Assembly: GCA_035524095.1 (NCBI GenBank) | Contig: DATKPK010000277.1 | Span: 1-34,338 of the forward strand | From: DATJUF01 sp035524095 | GTDB lineage: Bacteria; Desulfobacterota; Binatia; Binatales; Binataceae | DNA length: 34,338 nt | Direction of reading: 5' to 3' | Shown: piece after piece, positions 16,276 through 24,354 of the stretch | How positions within the stretch are numbered: the stretch's first letter is position 1 | How the letters are laid out: every line of letters starts with the position of its first letter | Position numbers and translations under genes: made by a program | The notes under the pieces: generated by a model | Seen by the model: the letters and a program-made list of their open reading frames with translations, nothing else | Told to the model about the DNA's origin: nothing | Databases searched by the model: none

Positions 16276-16445
16276 CGCGACGCGCTCCTTAGCGAAGATG
16301 GTGAGTCTGGCTGCCCGAACGAATCTGGCAATTTGGGTTCAGGCAGGCCCGATGGCTGAGTTGTCAGCGGTTTGCGCAGAGGTGCCGACGCGAAGCCGGT
16401 TCGCAGGCAAATAATCCCTTCTCTGCTAAATTTCTCATAAGTTGG
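16276..16445 (-). promoter_or_regulatory. Long 5' leader of metK, possible regulatory RNA
   Basis: About 170 bases separate the candidate promoter from the metK start, with no open frame worth calling. Read on the minus strand, it has CTTATGAGA near its 5' end, an AAGGGATTATT block, and an inverted repeat GCGAA-CCGGC-TTCGC. CTTATGAGA recalls the beginning of SAM-I riboswitches, but the conserved GGCCC and P3 elements are not found. I cannot match it to a known SAM or SAH riboswitch class. Confidence 0.25.
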
Positions 16446-16451
16446 GTATGA

Positions 16452-16479
16452 ATATTATTTATATACGAGGGATAGGCAA
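16452..16479 (-). promoter_or_regulatory. Candidate promoter of metK-ahcY
   Basis: On the minus strand TTGCCT (16479-16474) and TAATAT (16457-16452) are spaced by 16 bases and lie in a clear AT-rich island (TATATAAATAATATT) within GC-rich DNA. The TAATAT is a good -10 box; the -35 box is only fair. Confidence 0.45.
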
Positions 16480-16539
16480 GCCCGCGTCCGGAAGCAATCG
16501 CGGTTGCGATTCAGTAAAGGGGGCGTAACTCACGTGAGC

Positions 16540-16812
16540 TTATTCTTCGTTGAATCGCTGCTCGAAAATCAACTTGATCGCCGCCATCGCGGCAGTTGCA
16601 TCTGGTCCGTTAACCTTCACTTTAAGCTTACTGCCATGGGCCGCGCCGAGCATCATCAACTGGATGACGCTGCGCGCATTAACTTCCTGTTCGCCATTGC
16701 TAATCATAATGGTCGACTGAAACTCTTTGGCTACTTGAGACAATACTGAAACAGCGCGCAGATGGAGTCCGAGTTTGTTTTTTACTTCAAGAGTCGCGGC
16801 GAGAGAATTCAC
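16540..16812 (-). CDS. HPr-family phosphocarrier (NPr-like)
   Basis: HPr proteins carry phosphate from PTS enzyme I to enzymes IIA. The core EVKNKLGLHLRAVSVLSQVA, then EVNARSVIQLMMLGAAHGSK, LKVKVNGPDA and a C-terminal KLIFEQRFNEE, matches the family over its length. The phosphorylated His17 and the following Arg19 are present, but the usual HARP is HLRA, with the Pro lost and a Leu before the Arg. The regulatory Ser position is kept (ARSV). The frame is open to a GTG at 16878 (112 aa), but GTG 16812 gives 90 residues, the usual HPr length; neither has a good ribosome-binding site. With ptsN and rpoN nearby, a nitrogen-PTS role is likely (inference). Confidence 0.85.
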   Translation of the reverse strand: MNSLAATLEVKNKLGLHLRAVSVLSQVAKEFQSTIMISNGEQEVNARSVIQLMMLGAAHGSKLKVKVNGPDATAAMAAIKLIFEQRFNEE

Positions 16813-16938
16813 GCGCTTAGGATAAAGGTCCGTGCCAATTCGGTAAACGGGATGATCGGTAGATCGGCGCTGGTGCACCGATCACAGAGTCTTAGCGAAA
16901 CGCTCGGAGCTTGCGCCTGTGCGATCTCGCGGAGGGGC

Positions 16939-17982
16939 CTATGAATGGCCGTTGCGCGATGCGCGGGTCTCCGGCACCTCATTGCCGCCGATAATGCCCG
17001 CCGTGAACAGTTCGCGGAGCCGATGCTCGATTGCGCCATCGCGACTGGTCCCTTCCCGTTCACGCCATTTACGCAGCGGCACGACTGCCTTGGACATATT
17101 GCGATGGCCGCCGGCACTACCGATATCACCGAAGAGCCGTTTTACAGTTTCACCAGCGTTGGCGCGTCCGAAGCCATAGTTGCGTACCGCGATAACGAGG
17201 CTACCGCCGAGTTTGCCAGATACGGCGACCCACTCAACGCCCTCAAACTGCAGGCAGAAGTCCGCCATCTGGACGATCAGGTCGTCGCGTTCGACCGGTC
17301 CGAGATGTAGTACAACGAGGCCATCGCGGACGACGAAGCGGCGCATCGCCTGGGAAAGGATGCGGGCGAAACTAACCGGCAGCTCCGGCCGGTCAATCTG
17401 ACGCAGCAGGCCGTAATTGGCCAAAGGATAGAGATGAGTAAAGGCGCCAAGGTCGGCGTCGGTGACACGGCGCGAGAGTGAGAGCGTGTCACTACGGATA
17501 CCATACAGCAGAGCGGTGGCGAGCCGTTCGCTGATCCGCTCGTTGGCGGAGATCAGGTACTCGGTCATGATCGTGGCGGTAGCGCCGTAATCGATGCGGA
17601 TATCCTCAAAAGCGGCATTGCCAGACGTGTAACCTTGATGGTGGTCGATGACGATATCGGCGCGCGGAAGCTTGTCAGCGAAGTAAGGCGGCTCGACGTC
17701 GACCATCGCGATTTTGCTGAAGGTGGCCAGTTCCTCGGTCGAAGCCGGCGCGATCTCGATCTCCAGCATGTGCATCATGGTGCGGTTTTCGGGCCGCGTC
17801 ACTGGCTTGAACGCGAAGATGGGTGTCGTCTGCTTGTTGCGGCCGAGCAGGGTGCGCAAGGCGATCGCACTCGACATCGCATCGGGATCAGGATCGTCCT
17901 GCAGGACGATCGCAACACGGTCGTTATCGTGAACGACGGAGCGTAATTCCTTGAGTTTCTGTTTAGTGAAAGATTGATCCAT
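16939..17982 (-). CDS. DHH/DHHA1 family phosphoesterase (NrnA-like)
   Basis: The 347-residue protein is a two-domain phosphoesterase of the DHH superfamily. The N-terminal domain has the metal-binding DDPDPDAMSSAIAL, an aspartate in AMVDVEPP and the signature IVIDHHQG. Further on, YGATATIMTEYL and a later ALLYGIRSDTLSLSR carry more metal ligands. The DHHA1 domain ends in GDIGSAGGHRNMSKAVVP with the substrate-binding GGH. Known relatives are nano-RNases and pAp phosphatases (NrnA) or c-di-AMP/pApA hydrolases, so a role in removing short RNA or nucleotide signals is likely but the exact substrate is not known. It lies upstream of the HPr gene on the same strand and may be co-transcribed with it. 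Confidence 0.88.
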   Translation of the reverse strand: MDQSFTKQKLKELRSVVHDNDRVAIVLQDDPDPDAMSSAIALRTLLGRNKQTTPIFAFKPVTRPENRTMMHMLEIEIAPASTEELATFSKIAMVDVEPPYFADKLPRADIVIDHHQGYTSGNAAFEDIRIDYGATATIMTEYLISANERISERLATALLYGIRSDTLSLSRRVTDADLGAFTHLYPLANYGLLRQIDRPELPVSFARILSQAMRRFVVRDGLVVLHLGPVERDDLIVQMADFCLQFEGVEWVAVSGKLGGSLVIAVRNYGFGRANAGETVKRLFGDIGSAGGHRNMSKAVVPLRKWREREGTSRDGAIEHRLRELFTAGIIGGNEVPETRASRNGHS

Positions 17983-18278
17983 AGAATTGGACCACAGGTA
18001 AAATTATAACCCGCAGCCCGTGTTTAGTTGGGCTTCTCCAAGGTTTCGCTGGGAAATACGGTCCGCGCCGCACGAGCGTCCGTCAATAGTCAGGGCTTAA
18101 CACGGCAGCAGAGGCCGGATCAATGCCGGTGTAAGGATGGTTATGGTATCGTGATTGCTCGCTCGTGTCACCGCCGAGGGAAAGCGCTAGTGAGACGCCG
18201 CTACTGCGGTCAAAACTTCAAGCGCGGGGCGGGTTAGTAGAGAGCGCGAGGATAAAACGGCGCGCCATTCGAGATAGG

Positions 18279-18494
18279 ATGATGGAAAGTGAAACATGCC
18301 AGATCTGCCGGCGTCCGCATGAGAGCTGGCTGTTGAAGCTGACGGTCGAGGACGCGGCCGGTTATGCTCAGTTGGCCTATATATGCGCGAATTGCGGCGT
18401 TAAACTGCGGCTCGCGTCGGAAAAAATGCGCGACCTGCAAATTGATCCGTGGATTCACGATGCGGTCGCAACCGTCCTCAGAGGCCGTCAATAG
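18279..18494 (+). CDS. Small zinc-ribbon protein of unknown function
   Basis: ATG 18279 (or the next ATG, 18282) gives about 71 residues with two Cys pairs: CQIC near the N-terminus and CANC about 30 residues later. This is a likely four-Cys zinc site. The segment between (WLLKLTVEDAAGYAQLAY) looks like two strands, as in zinc ribbons. After the second pair comes a short helix (VKLRLASEKMRDL). I do not recognise the family. The stop is 21 bases before the lysS ATG, so the gene likely heads the lysS-alkA-pyrF run. The 296 bases upstream (17983-18278) show no gene or RNA that I can name. Confidence 0.6.
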   Translation: MMESETCQICRRPHESWLLKLTVEDAAGYAQLAYICANCGVKLRLASEKMRDLQIDPWIHDAVATVLRGRQ

Positions 18495-18515
18495 AGGTTG
18501 TTGTTAGCGAACTGC

Positions 18516-20144
18516 ATGGCAGCGGATAACTCAAGCGAATTAAGCCTGTGGCCCTATGAGGAGGCGCGCAAGCTGGCCGAGCGCGTCGCCCGTTACGATC
18601 CGGCGCGCCCGGTGGTCTTCCAAAGCGGCTTTGGTCCGTCGGGCCTGCCTCATCTGGGTACGATGGGGGAGGTCTTACGGCCGTCGTATGTGCGCCAGGC
18701 CTTCCGAATACTCGGTCATGATCGTCCAGATCGGTTCGTGGTCTTTATCGACGACATGGACGGCCTGCGCAAGGTGCCAGAGAGTATTCCGAATCGCGAA
18801 GCCTGCGCGGCGCATCTGGGGCGGCCGGTCTCGCGCATACCTGATCCGTTCGGCGATTGCCACGACAGTTTCGCGGCACACATGATTGGGCTGTTGCGCA
18901 CCTTTCTTGAACCGGTCGAAGTGGATTACGAGTTGCTGCGGTCCAGCGAGGTTTACGGCGGCGGTGCCTTTGATGAGGCCTTGCGTCTCGTGCTGCGGAA
19001 GCATCAGGAGATTACGGCGATCGTCGCGCCGACTTTGCGCGAGGAAAATCGCACCGGGTGGTCGCCGATCATGCCGCTTTGTCCACAGTGCGGCCAGGTC
19101 AATTCGACGCTGGTGACGGCCTACCATCCGGAGCGCGCGACGGTTGAGTTTTCGTGTGAACGGAGCTTTGGCGGCGCCCATGGATGCGGCTATCGCGGTG
19201 AGCAGACCGTGCTCGGCGGTCACGCAAAGGCGCAATGGAAGGTCGATTGGGCGATACGCTGGTATGTACTCAAAGTTGATTACGAACTTTATGGCAAGGA
19301 CCTGATCGACTCGGCGCGCATCTCGGGCCAAATCGTCAAGCTGCTAGGCGGGCGTTCGCCACTGGGCTTCCCATTCGAGATGTATCTCGACGAGGAGGGG
19401 CACAAAGTCTCGAAATCGGTGGGACGAGGTGTGGGTGTAGAGCAATGGCGGCGTTACGCGCCGATCGAAGTACTCAAGTACTTTCTGATCCTGAATCCGC
19501 GGCGCGCGCGCAAATTGTTCCTTGAGGCGATTCCACAATACGTCGACGAATACCTGGATGCGTTGCGCGAATGGAGTGGCGCCGAGGAGAACGCCCGGCG
19601 CAGCAGTCCGCTCCAGTTCGTGCTGCAGAGTTCGAGCGCGCGGCGGTTTAATTCGAGCGTCACTTTCAATTTGATCATGAACCTGGTGCCAGCAATCGGC
19701 AGCAATGACGACGGGCTTATTTGGAATTACCTCACTGCCTACGACCCGGCGATCACCGAGGATGCGGAAACGGAACAGCTCGCGCGCACGCTGATGCAAT
19801 GCGCAATCAACTTTTACCTCGACTTTATCGAGGGGACCAAGCAGAGATACGCACCGGTTGACGGTGAGCGTGAGCAATTACGCTCGCTCGAAGCTTTTCT
19901 TAGCGGAAATCCAGCGGCGCCGGCTGAGGCAATCGAAAAAGCTATCTACGATCTTGGACGGGCGAACTATGATAAGCCCGGAAAGATTTTCCCTGTGCTC
20001 TACCGGGTGCTGCTAGGCCAGGAACGCGGACCGCGCCTCGGCGCGTTCATCCGGCTGGCCACACCGGCCAAGATAGCTGAAGCGCTCAATGCGGTTCTGG
20101 AGGCGCCAGTTAACGATTCGCCACCGGCCGACGGTGCGTCATGA
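18516..20144 (+). CDS. lysS: Lysyl-tRNA synthetase, class I
   Basis: This enzyme charges tRNA-Lys with lysine. The class I form is typical of archaea and occurs in scattered bacterial groups instead of the common class II LysRS. The 542-residue protein has the HIGH-type motif in SGLPHLGTMGEV (His46) and the KMSKS-type motif KVSKS starting at Lys297, in the order for class I. Between them, CPQCG and a later Cys-containing CERSFGGAHGCGYRG form a zinc-binding insertion. FVVFIDDMDGLRKVP and WAIRWYVLKVDYELYGKDL are also typical. ATG 18516 is preferred over the TTG at 18498 because the core begins soon after it. The last four bases overlap the next gene (ATGA). Confidence 0.96.
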   Translation: MAADNSSELSLWPYEEARKLAERVARYDPARPVVFQSGFGPSGLPHLGTMGEVLRPSYVRQAFRILGHDRPDRFVVFIDDMDGLRKVPESIPNREACAAHLGRPVSRIPDPFGDCHDSFAAHMIGLLRTFLEPVEVDYELLRSSEVYGGGAFDEALRLVLRKHQEITAIVAPTLREENRTGWSPIMPLCPQCGQVNSTLVTAYHPERATVEFSCERSFGGAHGCGYRGEQTVLGGHAKAQWKVDWAIRWYVLKVDYELYGKDLIDSARISGQIVKLLGGRSPLGFPFEMYLDEEGHKVSKSVGRGVGVEQWRRYAPIEVLKYFLILNPRRARKLFLEAIPQYVDEYLDALREWSGAEENARRSSPLQFVLQSSSARRFNSSVTFNLIMNLVPAIGSNDDGLIWNYLTAYDPAITEDAETEQLARTLMQCAINFYLDFIEGTKQRYAPVDGEREQLRSLEAFLSGNPAAPAEAIEKAIYDLGRANYDKPGKIFPVLYRVLLGQERGPRLGAFIRLATPAKIAEALNAVLEAPVNDSPPADGAS

Positions 20145-21031
20145 AGCTTCAGGAATCTCAAGAAGCAGCCGCCAAGGTAGATGCGTTCGCGGATGCCAAG
20201 CGGAGTCCGCTGGCGGCAGCGTCATTAAGTTATGCCGACGCGGCGGTTGCTCATCTGCGGCAGTCGGATCCAATCATGGCCGCGATAATCGAACGCGTCG
20301 GCCCGCTCAAAATCGGTTACCGGCGCGAGCGCTTTCCCGCCTTGGTGCGCGCGATCATCTTTCAACAGCTAGCCGGGCGCGCTGCGCAGACGATTCATGA
20401 CCGCTTTGTCGATGCTCTCGGCGGCGGGTTGCCCACACCAGAAGCCGTGCTAGCGGCGTCAGATGAAATCTTGCGCGGAGCCGGGTTATCGCGGGGCAAG
20501 ATGGCATATTTGCGCGATCTCGCGAGTCACGTCCAAACCGGCTCGCTCGATTTCAAGCGGCTGCCGAAGCTTACCGACGACGAAATCGTCGCCCATCTGA
20601 CGCGGGTAAAAGGTATCGGGCGATGGACCGCAGAGATGTTCATGATGTTCAACCTGCGCCGGCCCGATATCCTGCCGGTCGACGATCTCGGCGTGCGGAT
20701 GGCAGTGATGAAGGCATACGGGATGGCCGAGGCGCCGCTGCCTAAGCAACTGAGGGAATTCGGCGAGCGCTGGAAACCCCATCGGACGGCCGCGTCGTGG
20801 TATCTATGGCAAAGCCTGCGGCTGGTGACGATGGAGGACGCGGCGGCTAAGGCTGTTCTGCGGGCAACGGGGAAGAAGTCCGCGGCGAAGCCGAAGGCAG
20901 CGACGGAACCTGCATCGAAAGGCAAAGCAAAAGCAGTCAAGGCTAGTTCGGCTCAAGGCTCAAAAGGCTCAAAAACCTCAAGCCGCAAGGGTAAAGCGGA
21001 GTCGCCTAAACGGCCGCGCAAGCGCTCCTGA
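20141..21031 (+). CDS. AlkA-type DNA-3-methyladenine glycosylase II with a Lys/Ala/Ser-rich tail
   Basis: The enzyme removes alkylated bases from DNA in base excision repair. The catalytic domain (about residues 30-235) has FPALVRAIIFQQLAGRAAQT, the helix-hairpin-helix LTRVKGIGRWTAEMFMMF, and the catalytic aspartate region LPVDDLGVR (Asp181/Asp182). From about residue 243 to the end there are some 53 residues almost only of Lys, Ala, Ser, Gly, Pro and Arg, like a histone H1 tail; standard AlkA lacks this. The start overlaps the lysS stop by four bases (ATGA), so translation is coupled. pyrF follows after 41 bases. The N-terminal transcription-factor-like part of E. coli AlkA is absent; this is the short form. 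Confidence 0.92.
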   Translation: MKLQESQEAAAKVDAFADAKRSPLAAASLSYADAAVAHLRQSDPIMAAIIERVGPLKIGYRRERFPALVRAIIFQQLAGRAAQTIHDRFVDALGGGLPTPEAVLAASDEILRGAGLSRGKMAYLRDLASHVQTGSLDFKRLPKLTDDEIVAHLTRVKGIGRWTAEMFMMFNLRRPDILPVDDLGVRMAVMKAYGMAEAPLPKQLREFGERWKPHRTAASWYLWQSLRLVTMEDAAAKAVLRATGKKSAAKPKAATEPASKGKAKAVKASSAQGSKGSKTSSRKGKAESPKRPRKRS

Positions 21032-21072
21032 AGGCGACTGGCCGTCAGCGTTACCGTAGAATCGATTGGACT

Positions 21073-21942
21073 ATGAGCGGGAACGATTTTGTTGAGCGGA
21101 TCGTAACGGCACATCGGGCAAAACAGACGATCGCAGTGCTGGGCATCGATCCGCAACTGGATACTCCTGCAGCCCTGGGTATCCCTGCGGGTTATACACT
21201 GGCCCGGTTTTGCTGCGAAATCGTGGAGGCATGCGCCCCTTTTATCGTCGCGGTCAAGCCGCAGCTCGCCTTCTTCGAGGCTCGTGGACTCGAGGGGATG
21301 CGCGCCTTTGCCGAGGTGGTACAACTCGCACGGTCGCTTGATCTGCTCACGATAGCCGATGCCAAACGTGGCGACATCGGTTCAACTTCGGCCGCTTATG
21401 CCGAGGCGTTTCTGGGCGATGGCGAATTCGGCTGCGACGCGATTACGGTTAATCCTTATCTTGGCAGTGACGCGCTCGCGCCGTTCGTCGCAAAGGCCCG
21501 GAATGGGCGGGGAGTCTTTGTACTGGTGAAGACTTCCAATCCGTCGTCAGGCGAGTTCCAGGATCTCCTGACCCCTGACCAGCCGCTATGGGAAGTGGTC
21601 GCGAAACGGGTTCATGGATGGGCGAGCGATTACATTGGCAATCATAATCTGACGCCGATCGGCGCCGTAGTCGGCGCAACCTATCCCGACCACGCGCGAC
21701 GGGCGCGTGAACTGATGCCTAATTCGCTGATTCTCGTGCCAGGATATGGAGCGCAGGGGGCAGGGGCGACCGATGCGGTCGCAGCGATTCGCCAGGACGG
21801 TCTTGGCGTAATCGTCAACGCGAGCCGTAGCCTGATGTACGCTTGGCGAAAGCGAAAGGAGCTGACGCCCGGAATCGCGGCGGCGGGAGCCGCCGATCAG
21901 ATGCGGCGCGAACTCAACGCCGCGGCCGCGGCGGCAGCCTGA
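21073..21942 (+). CDS. pyrF: Orotidine 5'-phosphate decarboxylase, type 2
   Basis: PyrF makes UMP from orotidine-5'-phosphate, the last step of de novo pyrimidine synthesis. The protein (289 residues) has the type 2 form: AVLGIDPQLDTP, FIVAVKPQLAFFEARG, the catalytic TIADAKRGDIGST (Lys98), ITVNPYLGSDALAPF, and VPGYGAQGAGATD. It ends in an Ala-rich stretch. It is 41 bases after the AlkA-type gene and without a clear ribosome-binding site. It converges with the ferritin-like gene after only 24 bases, with no classical terminator visible. Confidence 0.96.
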   Translation: MSGNDFVERIVTAHRAKQTIAVLGIDPQLDTPAALGIPAGYTLARFCCEIVEACAPFIVAVKPQLAFFEARGLEGMRAFAEVVQLARSLDLLTIADAKRGDIGSTSAAYAEAFLGDGEFGCDAITVNPYLGSDALAPFVAKARNGRGVFVLVKTSNPSSGEFQDLLTPDQPLWEVVAKRVHGWASDYIGNHNLTPIGAVVGATYPDHARRARELMPNSLILVPGYGAQGAGATDAVAAIRQDGLGVIVNASRSLMYAWRKRKELTPGIAAAGAADQMRRELNAAAAAAA

Positions 21943-21966
21943 ATAACCCTCAAAGCGAAAAGGCAG

Positions 21967-22581
21967 TTACGGCCGAATTTCGGCGCCTTGCCAGTGGCCA
22001 GAACGCATCAGCTCGGCTTCGTCGGCCGCCAAGGTCGCGTAGACCTCGCGATCAATCTCGCGATAGCGGTTCAAGACCTGATCGGCGAGGCCGTTGCTTT
22101 TCGGGCCAGCGATTTCGCGCATCTTCTTTTCGATCCACGATAAATGCCAGCTTTCATCTTCAGTGACCGATTGAAGGACTTCGCGAGTCTCGGAATCGAC
22201 GTTGGGCAACGCCGCATGAGCCATGTAGCGGCTCTGCGCTCGTTCTTCGACCACAACTGTAAGGCCGAGCAGTTCGACGACGGTTTTGGGCACGCCGGTG
22301 CGCATCCCGAGCCGCCGCTGGTAGCCGTCCGAAACTGTGATCGGCGAGGCGCCGAGGTCGGCTATCCGGCGCGTCCATAGCCACGCGTGACGGGTTTCGT
22401 CCGCGAGATGCTTGGACATCTTAAGCTGCGAATCGCCATCCTTGAGATGGCCCAGGAGATTGAATAGCAGGCGCGCGCCGCGCAACTCGGCGTCGCGGTA
22501 AAAGCTGAAAATCATCACCTGCTTTTCGGTCGCCGATAGCCCCTTCAGCTCCGTGCCATTGCGCTCGCCCCCATCAGCCAT
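21967..22581 (-). CDS. Ferritin-like diiron protein of unknown substrate
   Basis: The 204-residue, mostly helical protein carries the ligand pattern of a diiron four-helix bundle. There is a Glu in RDAELRGARLL (Glu32), then ExxH in ADETRHAWLW (Glu62, His65), a Glu in VVVEERAQSRY, and ExxH in TEDESWHLSW. This arrangement is shared by ferritin-like oxygenases, rubrerythrin-like proteins and the tRNA hydroxylase MiaE. I cannot choose among them; it is not a ferritin cage protein by length or sequence. It is monocistronic, with an upstream gap of nearly 470 bases. Confidence 0.75.
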   Translation of the reverse strand: MADGGERNGTELKGLSATEKQVMIFSFYRDAELRGARLLFNLLGHLKDGDSQLKMSKHLADETRHAWLWTRRIADLGASPITVSDGYQRRLGMRTGVPKTVVELLGLTVVVEERAQSRYMAHAALPNVDSETREVLQSVTEDESWHLSWIEKKMREIAGPKSNGLADQVLNRYREIDREVYATLAADEAELMRSGHWQGAEIRP

Positions 22582-23048
22582 GTGTCATCCTTGATCTGCC
22601 CGGTAGTCTTAAATAGACCGCTCGAAGTGAGCAGTCACAGTGGTAGCGAAGTCGAATAATCGGATCGTAACTATTTGATTCAGCCAATCCGGTCAAGTTA
22701 GCGCCGTCCACGTTAACAAAGCCCGGGCCTCGCCGATTACGCGCTTCGACCTGAGCCTGCATTCCTGGATTTTTCGAGATATTTGCTTGGTATCCGCCAA
22801 CCCTACCCCACCAATTCCATTGCTAGTTTCGCACAGAACGGCGGCGGTTGAAAGCCAATCGGTGTCGGGATGAGATCGGGCAAAACTTGAACCGTTTCTA
22901 TAGATTGTTTGGTGAGAACAAGCCAATGCAGCCCACAAGAGGTTGCGCGGGTCAAGGCATCCTGCGATATAGGCAAGGTCTGGAAGGGGGACCAGGCGGC
23001 GTCTGTGATTTCATTCCCCGCTGCTTCGATGGTAAAGGGCTTCGCGTA
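22582..23048 (+). other. Intergenic stretch of about 470 bases without a supported gene
   Basis: Between the diverging ferritin-like gene and dprA I find no tRNA, hairpin repeat or convincing gene. The dprA frame stays open upstream to 22848 and weak minus-strand frames also occur, but their sequences show no domain. The base composition is more AT-rich than the neighbours. It should contain at least two divergent promoters, which I could not place. Confidence 0.5.
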
Positions 23049-24224
23049 ATGGCTCCATCGGCCGACGCTTATTGGCTGGGCTTGCGGCGCGTGCATGGCG
23101 TGGGGCCGCGGGTCGCACGCCTGCTGCTCGAACGATTCAAGACGCCGGAGAGGATTTTCGCCGAGAGACCGGAAGTGCTGGCGCAAACCGGCATCCCGCG
23201 TCCAACCGCGCGGAATATCGCATCCTTCAAGGATTTCGATCCATTGGAAAAGGAACTCTGCGAGTTGCCTCGACTGGGAGCCCGTCTGGTCCGCTGGAGC
23301 GATCCCGATTATCCAGCCAATCTGCGGCAGATCGCGGATCCGCCGCCTTACTTTTTCCTTCGCGGTGCGCTGCCTGGCGAGCCTCGATGTATCGCCGTGG
23401 TGGGCGCGCGTACTGCGAGCGAGGCGGGACGCCGGATGGCGCAGCGGCTAGGCTTCGAGCTCGCGGGCAAGGGCTTCGCCGTGGTCAGCGGGCTGGCGCG
23501 CGGGATCGATTCAGAGGCCCATCAAGGCGCCCTCGACGCGGCGGGGCGCACCGTCGCAGTAATCGGCTGCGGAATCGACGTGATCTATCCGCCGGAGAAT
23601 CGCAAACTGGCGGAGGCGATCGTCGCAGGCAGCGGTGCGATTATGAGCGAACTGCCGATTGGGACGCCGCCGGTCGCGGAAAATTTTCCCGTACGCAACC
23701 GGTTGATCTCTGGTCTGTGCTTAGGTGTCGTGGTGGTCGAAGCGGCGGAGAAGAGCGGTTCATTGATAACTGCCCGAATGGCGCTTGAGCAGGATCGACA
23801 GGTCTTTGCGGTCCCTGGTAGCCCCTTAACTGGCAAGTCGCGCGGCAGTAATCGGCTCATCAAGGAGGGTGCGCGGCTGATCGATTGCGTCGAGGACGTG
23901 TTGGAGGACCTGGCGCCGCAACTGGTTCCGCCGGACAAGAAGGCTGGCCCGGAAGATGCTCGACCTGTACCTTCGCAGATCTCAGCGGTGATCGTTAAAC
24001 CGGCGGAGACGGGGCCGGAAGCTGAGCCCGACAATACTATGGCACTGTTAAATTGTCTGAAGGATGCTGACAAACTCCATGTTGACTCGCTCATCGAGGG
24101 TTCCAGACTTAACGCACAGACCGTGCTTAACTTGATGCTGGAGTTGGAGCTGAAAGGGATCGTCGTTCAGCATCCGGGCAAGCTGTTCGCGCTTGCCGAC
24201 CCGTCCGCGGTTCGGCGGCTGTGA
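23049..24224 (+). CDS. dprA: DNA-processing protein DprA
   Basis: DprA protects incoming single-stranded DNA during transformation and loads RecA on it. The 391-residue protein begins DAYWLGLRRVHGVGPRVARL with a helix-hairpin-helix-like N-terminal part. It continues with WSDPDYPANLRQIADPP and the Rossmann-like core CIAVVGARTASEAGRRMA, AVVSGLARGIDSEAHQGAL, ENFPVRNRLISGL, and EKSGSLITARMALEQ. A C-terminal winged-helix-like domain begins near MALLNCLKDADKLHVDSLI. The frame is open to 22848, but only residues from ATG 23049 fit the family, and AAAGGG precedes this ATG. It is divergent from the ferritin-like gene; topA follows after 130 bases that hold the palindromic repeat. dprA-topA is a very common pairing. 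Confidence 0.95.
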   Translation: MAPSADAYWLGLRRVHGVGPRVARLLLERFKTPERIFAERPEVLAQTGIPRPTARNIASFKDFDPLEKELCELPRLGARLVRWSDPDYPANLRQIADPPPYFFLRGALPGEPRCIAVVGARTASEAGRRMAQRLGFELAGKGFAVVSGLARGIDSEAHQGALDAAGRTVAVIGCGIDVIYPPENRKLAEAIVAGSGAIMSELPIGTPPVAENFPVRNRLISGLCLGVVVVEAAEKSGSLITARMALEQDRQVFAVPGSPLTGKSRGSNRLIKEGARLIDCVEDVLEDLAPQLVPPDKKAGPEDARPVPSQISAVIVKPAETGPEAEPDNTMALLNCLKDADKLHVDSLIEGSRLNAQTVLNLMLELELKGIVVQHPGKLFALADPSAVRRL

Positions 24225-24240
24225 AACGGCCGCCATCAGG

Positions 24241-24323
24241 CGCCTTCACAAGCGAGGGCTACTCAGATTCTTTGGCGGCTGGCTCGCGGACTCACGGCCG
24301 CACGCCCTCGCAAGCGAGGGCTA
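24241..24323. repeat. Copy 3 of the dispersed palindromic repeat, two units with a perfect 18-bp palindrome
   Basis: The gap between dprA and topA contains a half unit, CACAAGCGAGGGCTAC (24247-24262), then a GATTCTTTGGCGG and GGCTCGC block, and a full unit with GCCCTCGCAAGCGAGGGC at 24304-24321. The arms GCCCTCGC and GCGAGGGC pair perfectly around AA. CTAC follows the palindrome core in both units. The topA ribosome-binding site (AAGGAGG, 24336-24342) lies just downstream, so an RNA hairpin here could affect topA expression. Confidence 0.75.
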
Positions 24324-24354
24324 CCCGTTTGCTCCAAGGAGGAAGGGCTGAAGA

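Noticed and set aside
16276..16445. SAM-I riboswitch upstream of metK
   Set aside because: Only the first few bases resemble the consensus; the conserved GGCCC and GGCAACC-type parts are not found. Kept only as an unassigned leader.
17983..18278. tRNA or small RNA in the gap between the phosphoesterase and the zinc-ribbon gene
   Set aside because: No cloverleaf, T-loop sequence or stable hairpin followed by a T-run could be found by eye.
22803..23186. Minus-strand frame of 127 codons overlapping the dprA start
   Set aside because: It overlaps the clear N-terminus of DprA and shows no recognisable domain; I found no ribosome-binding site that supports it.
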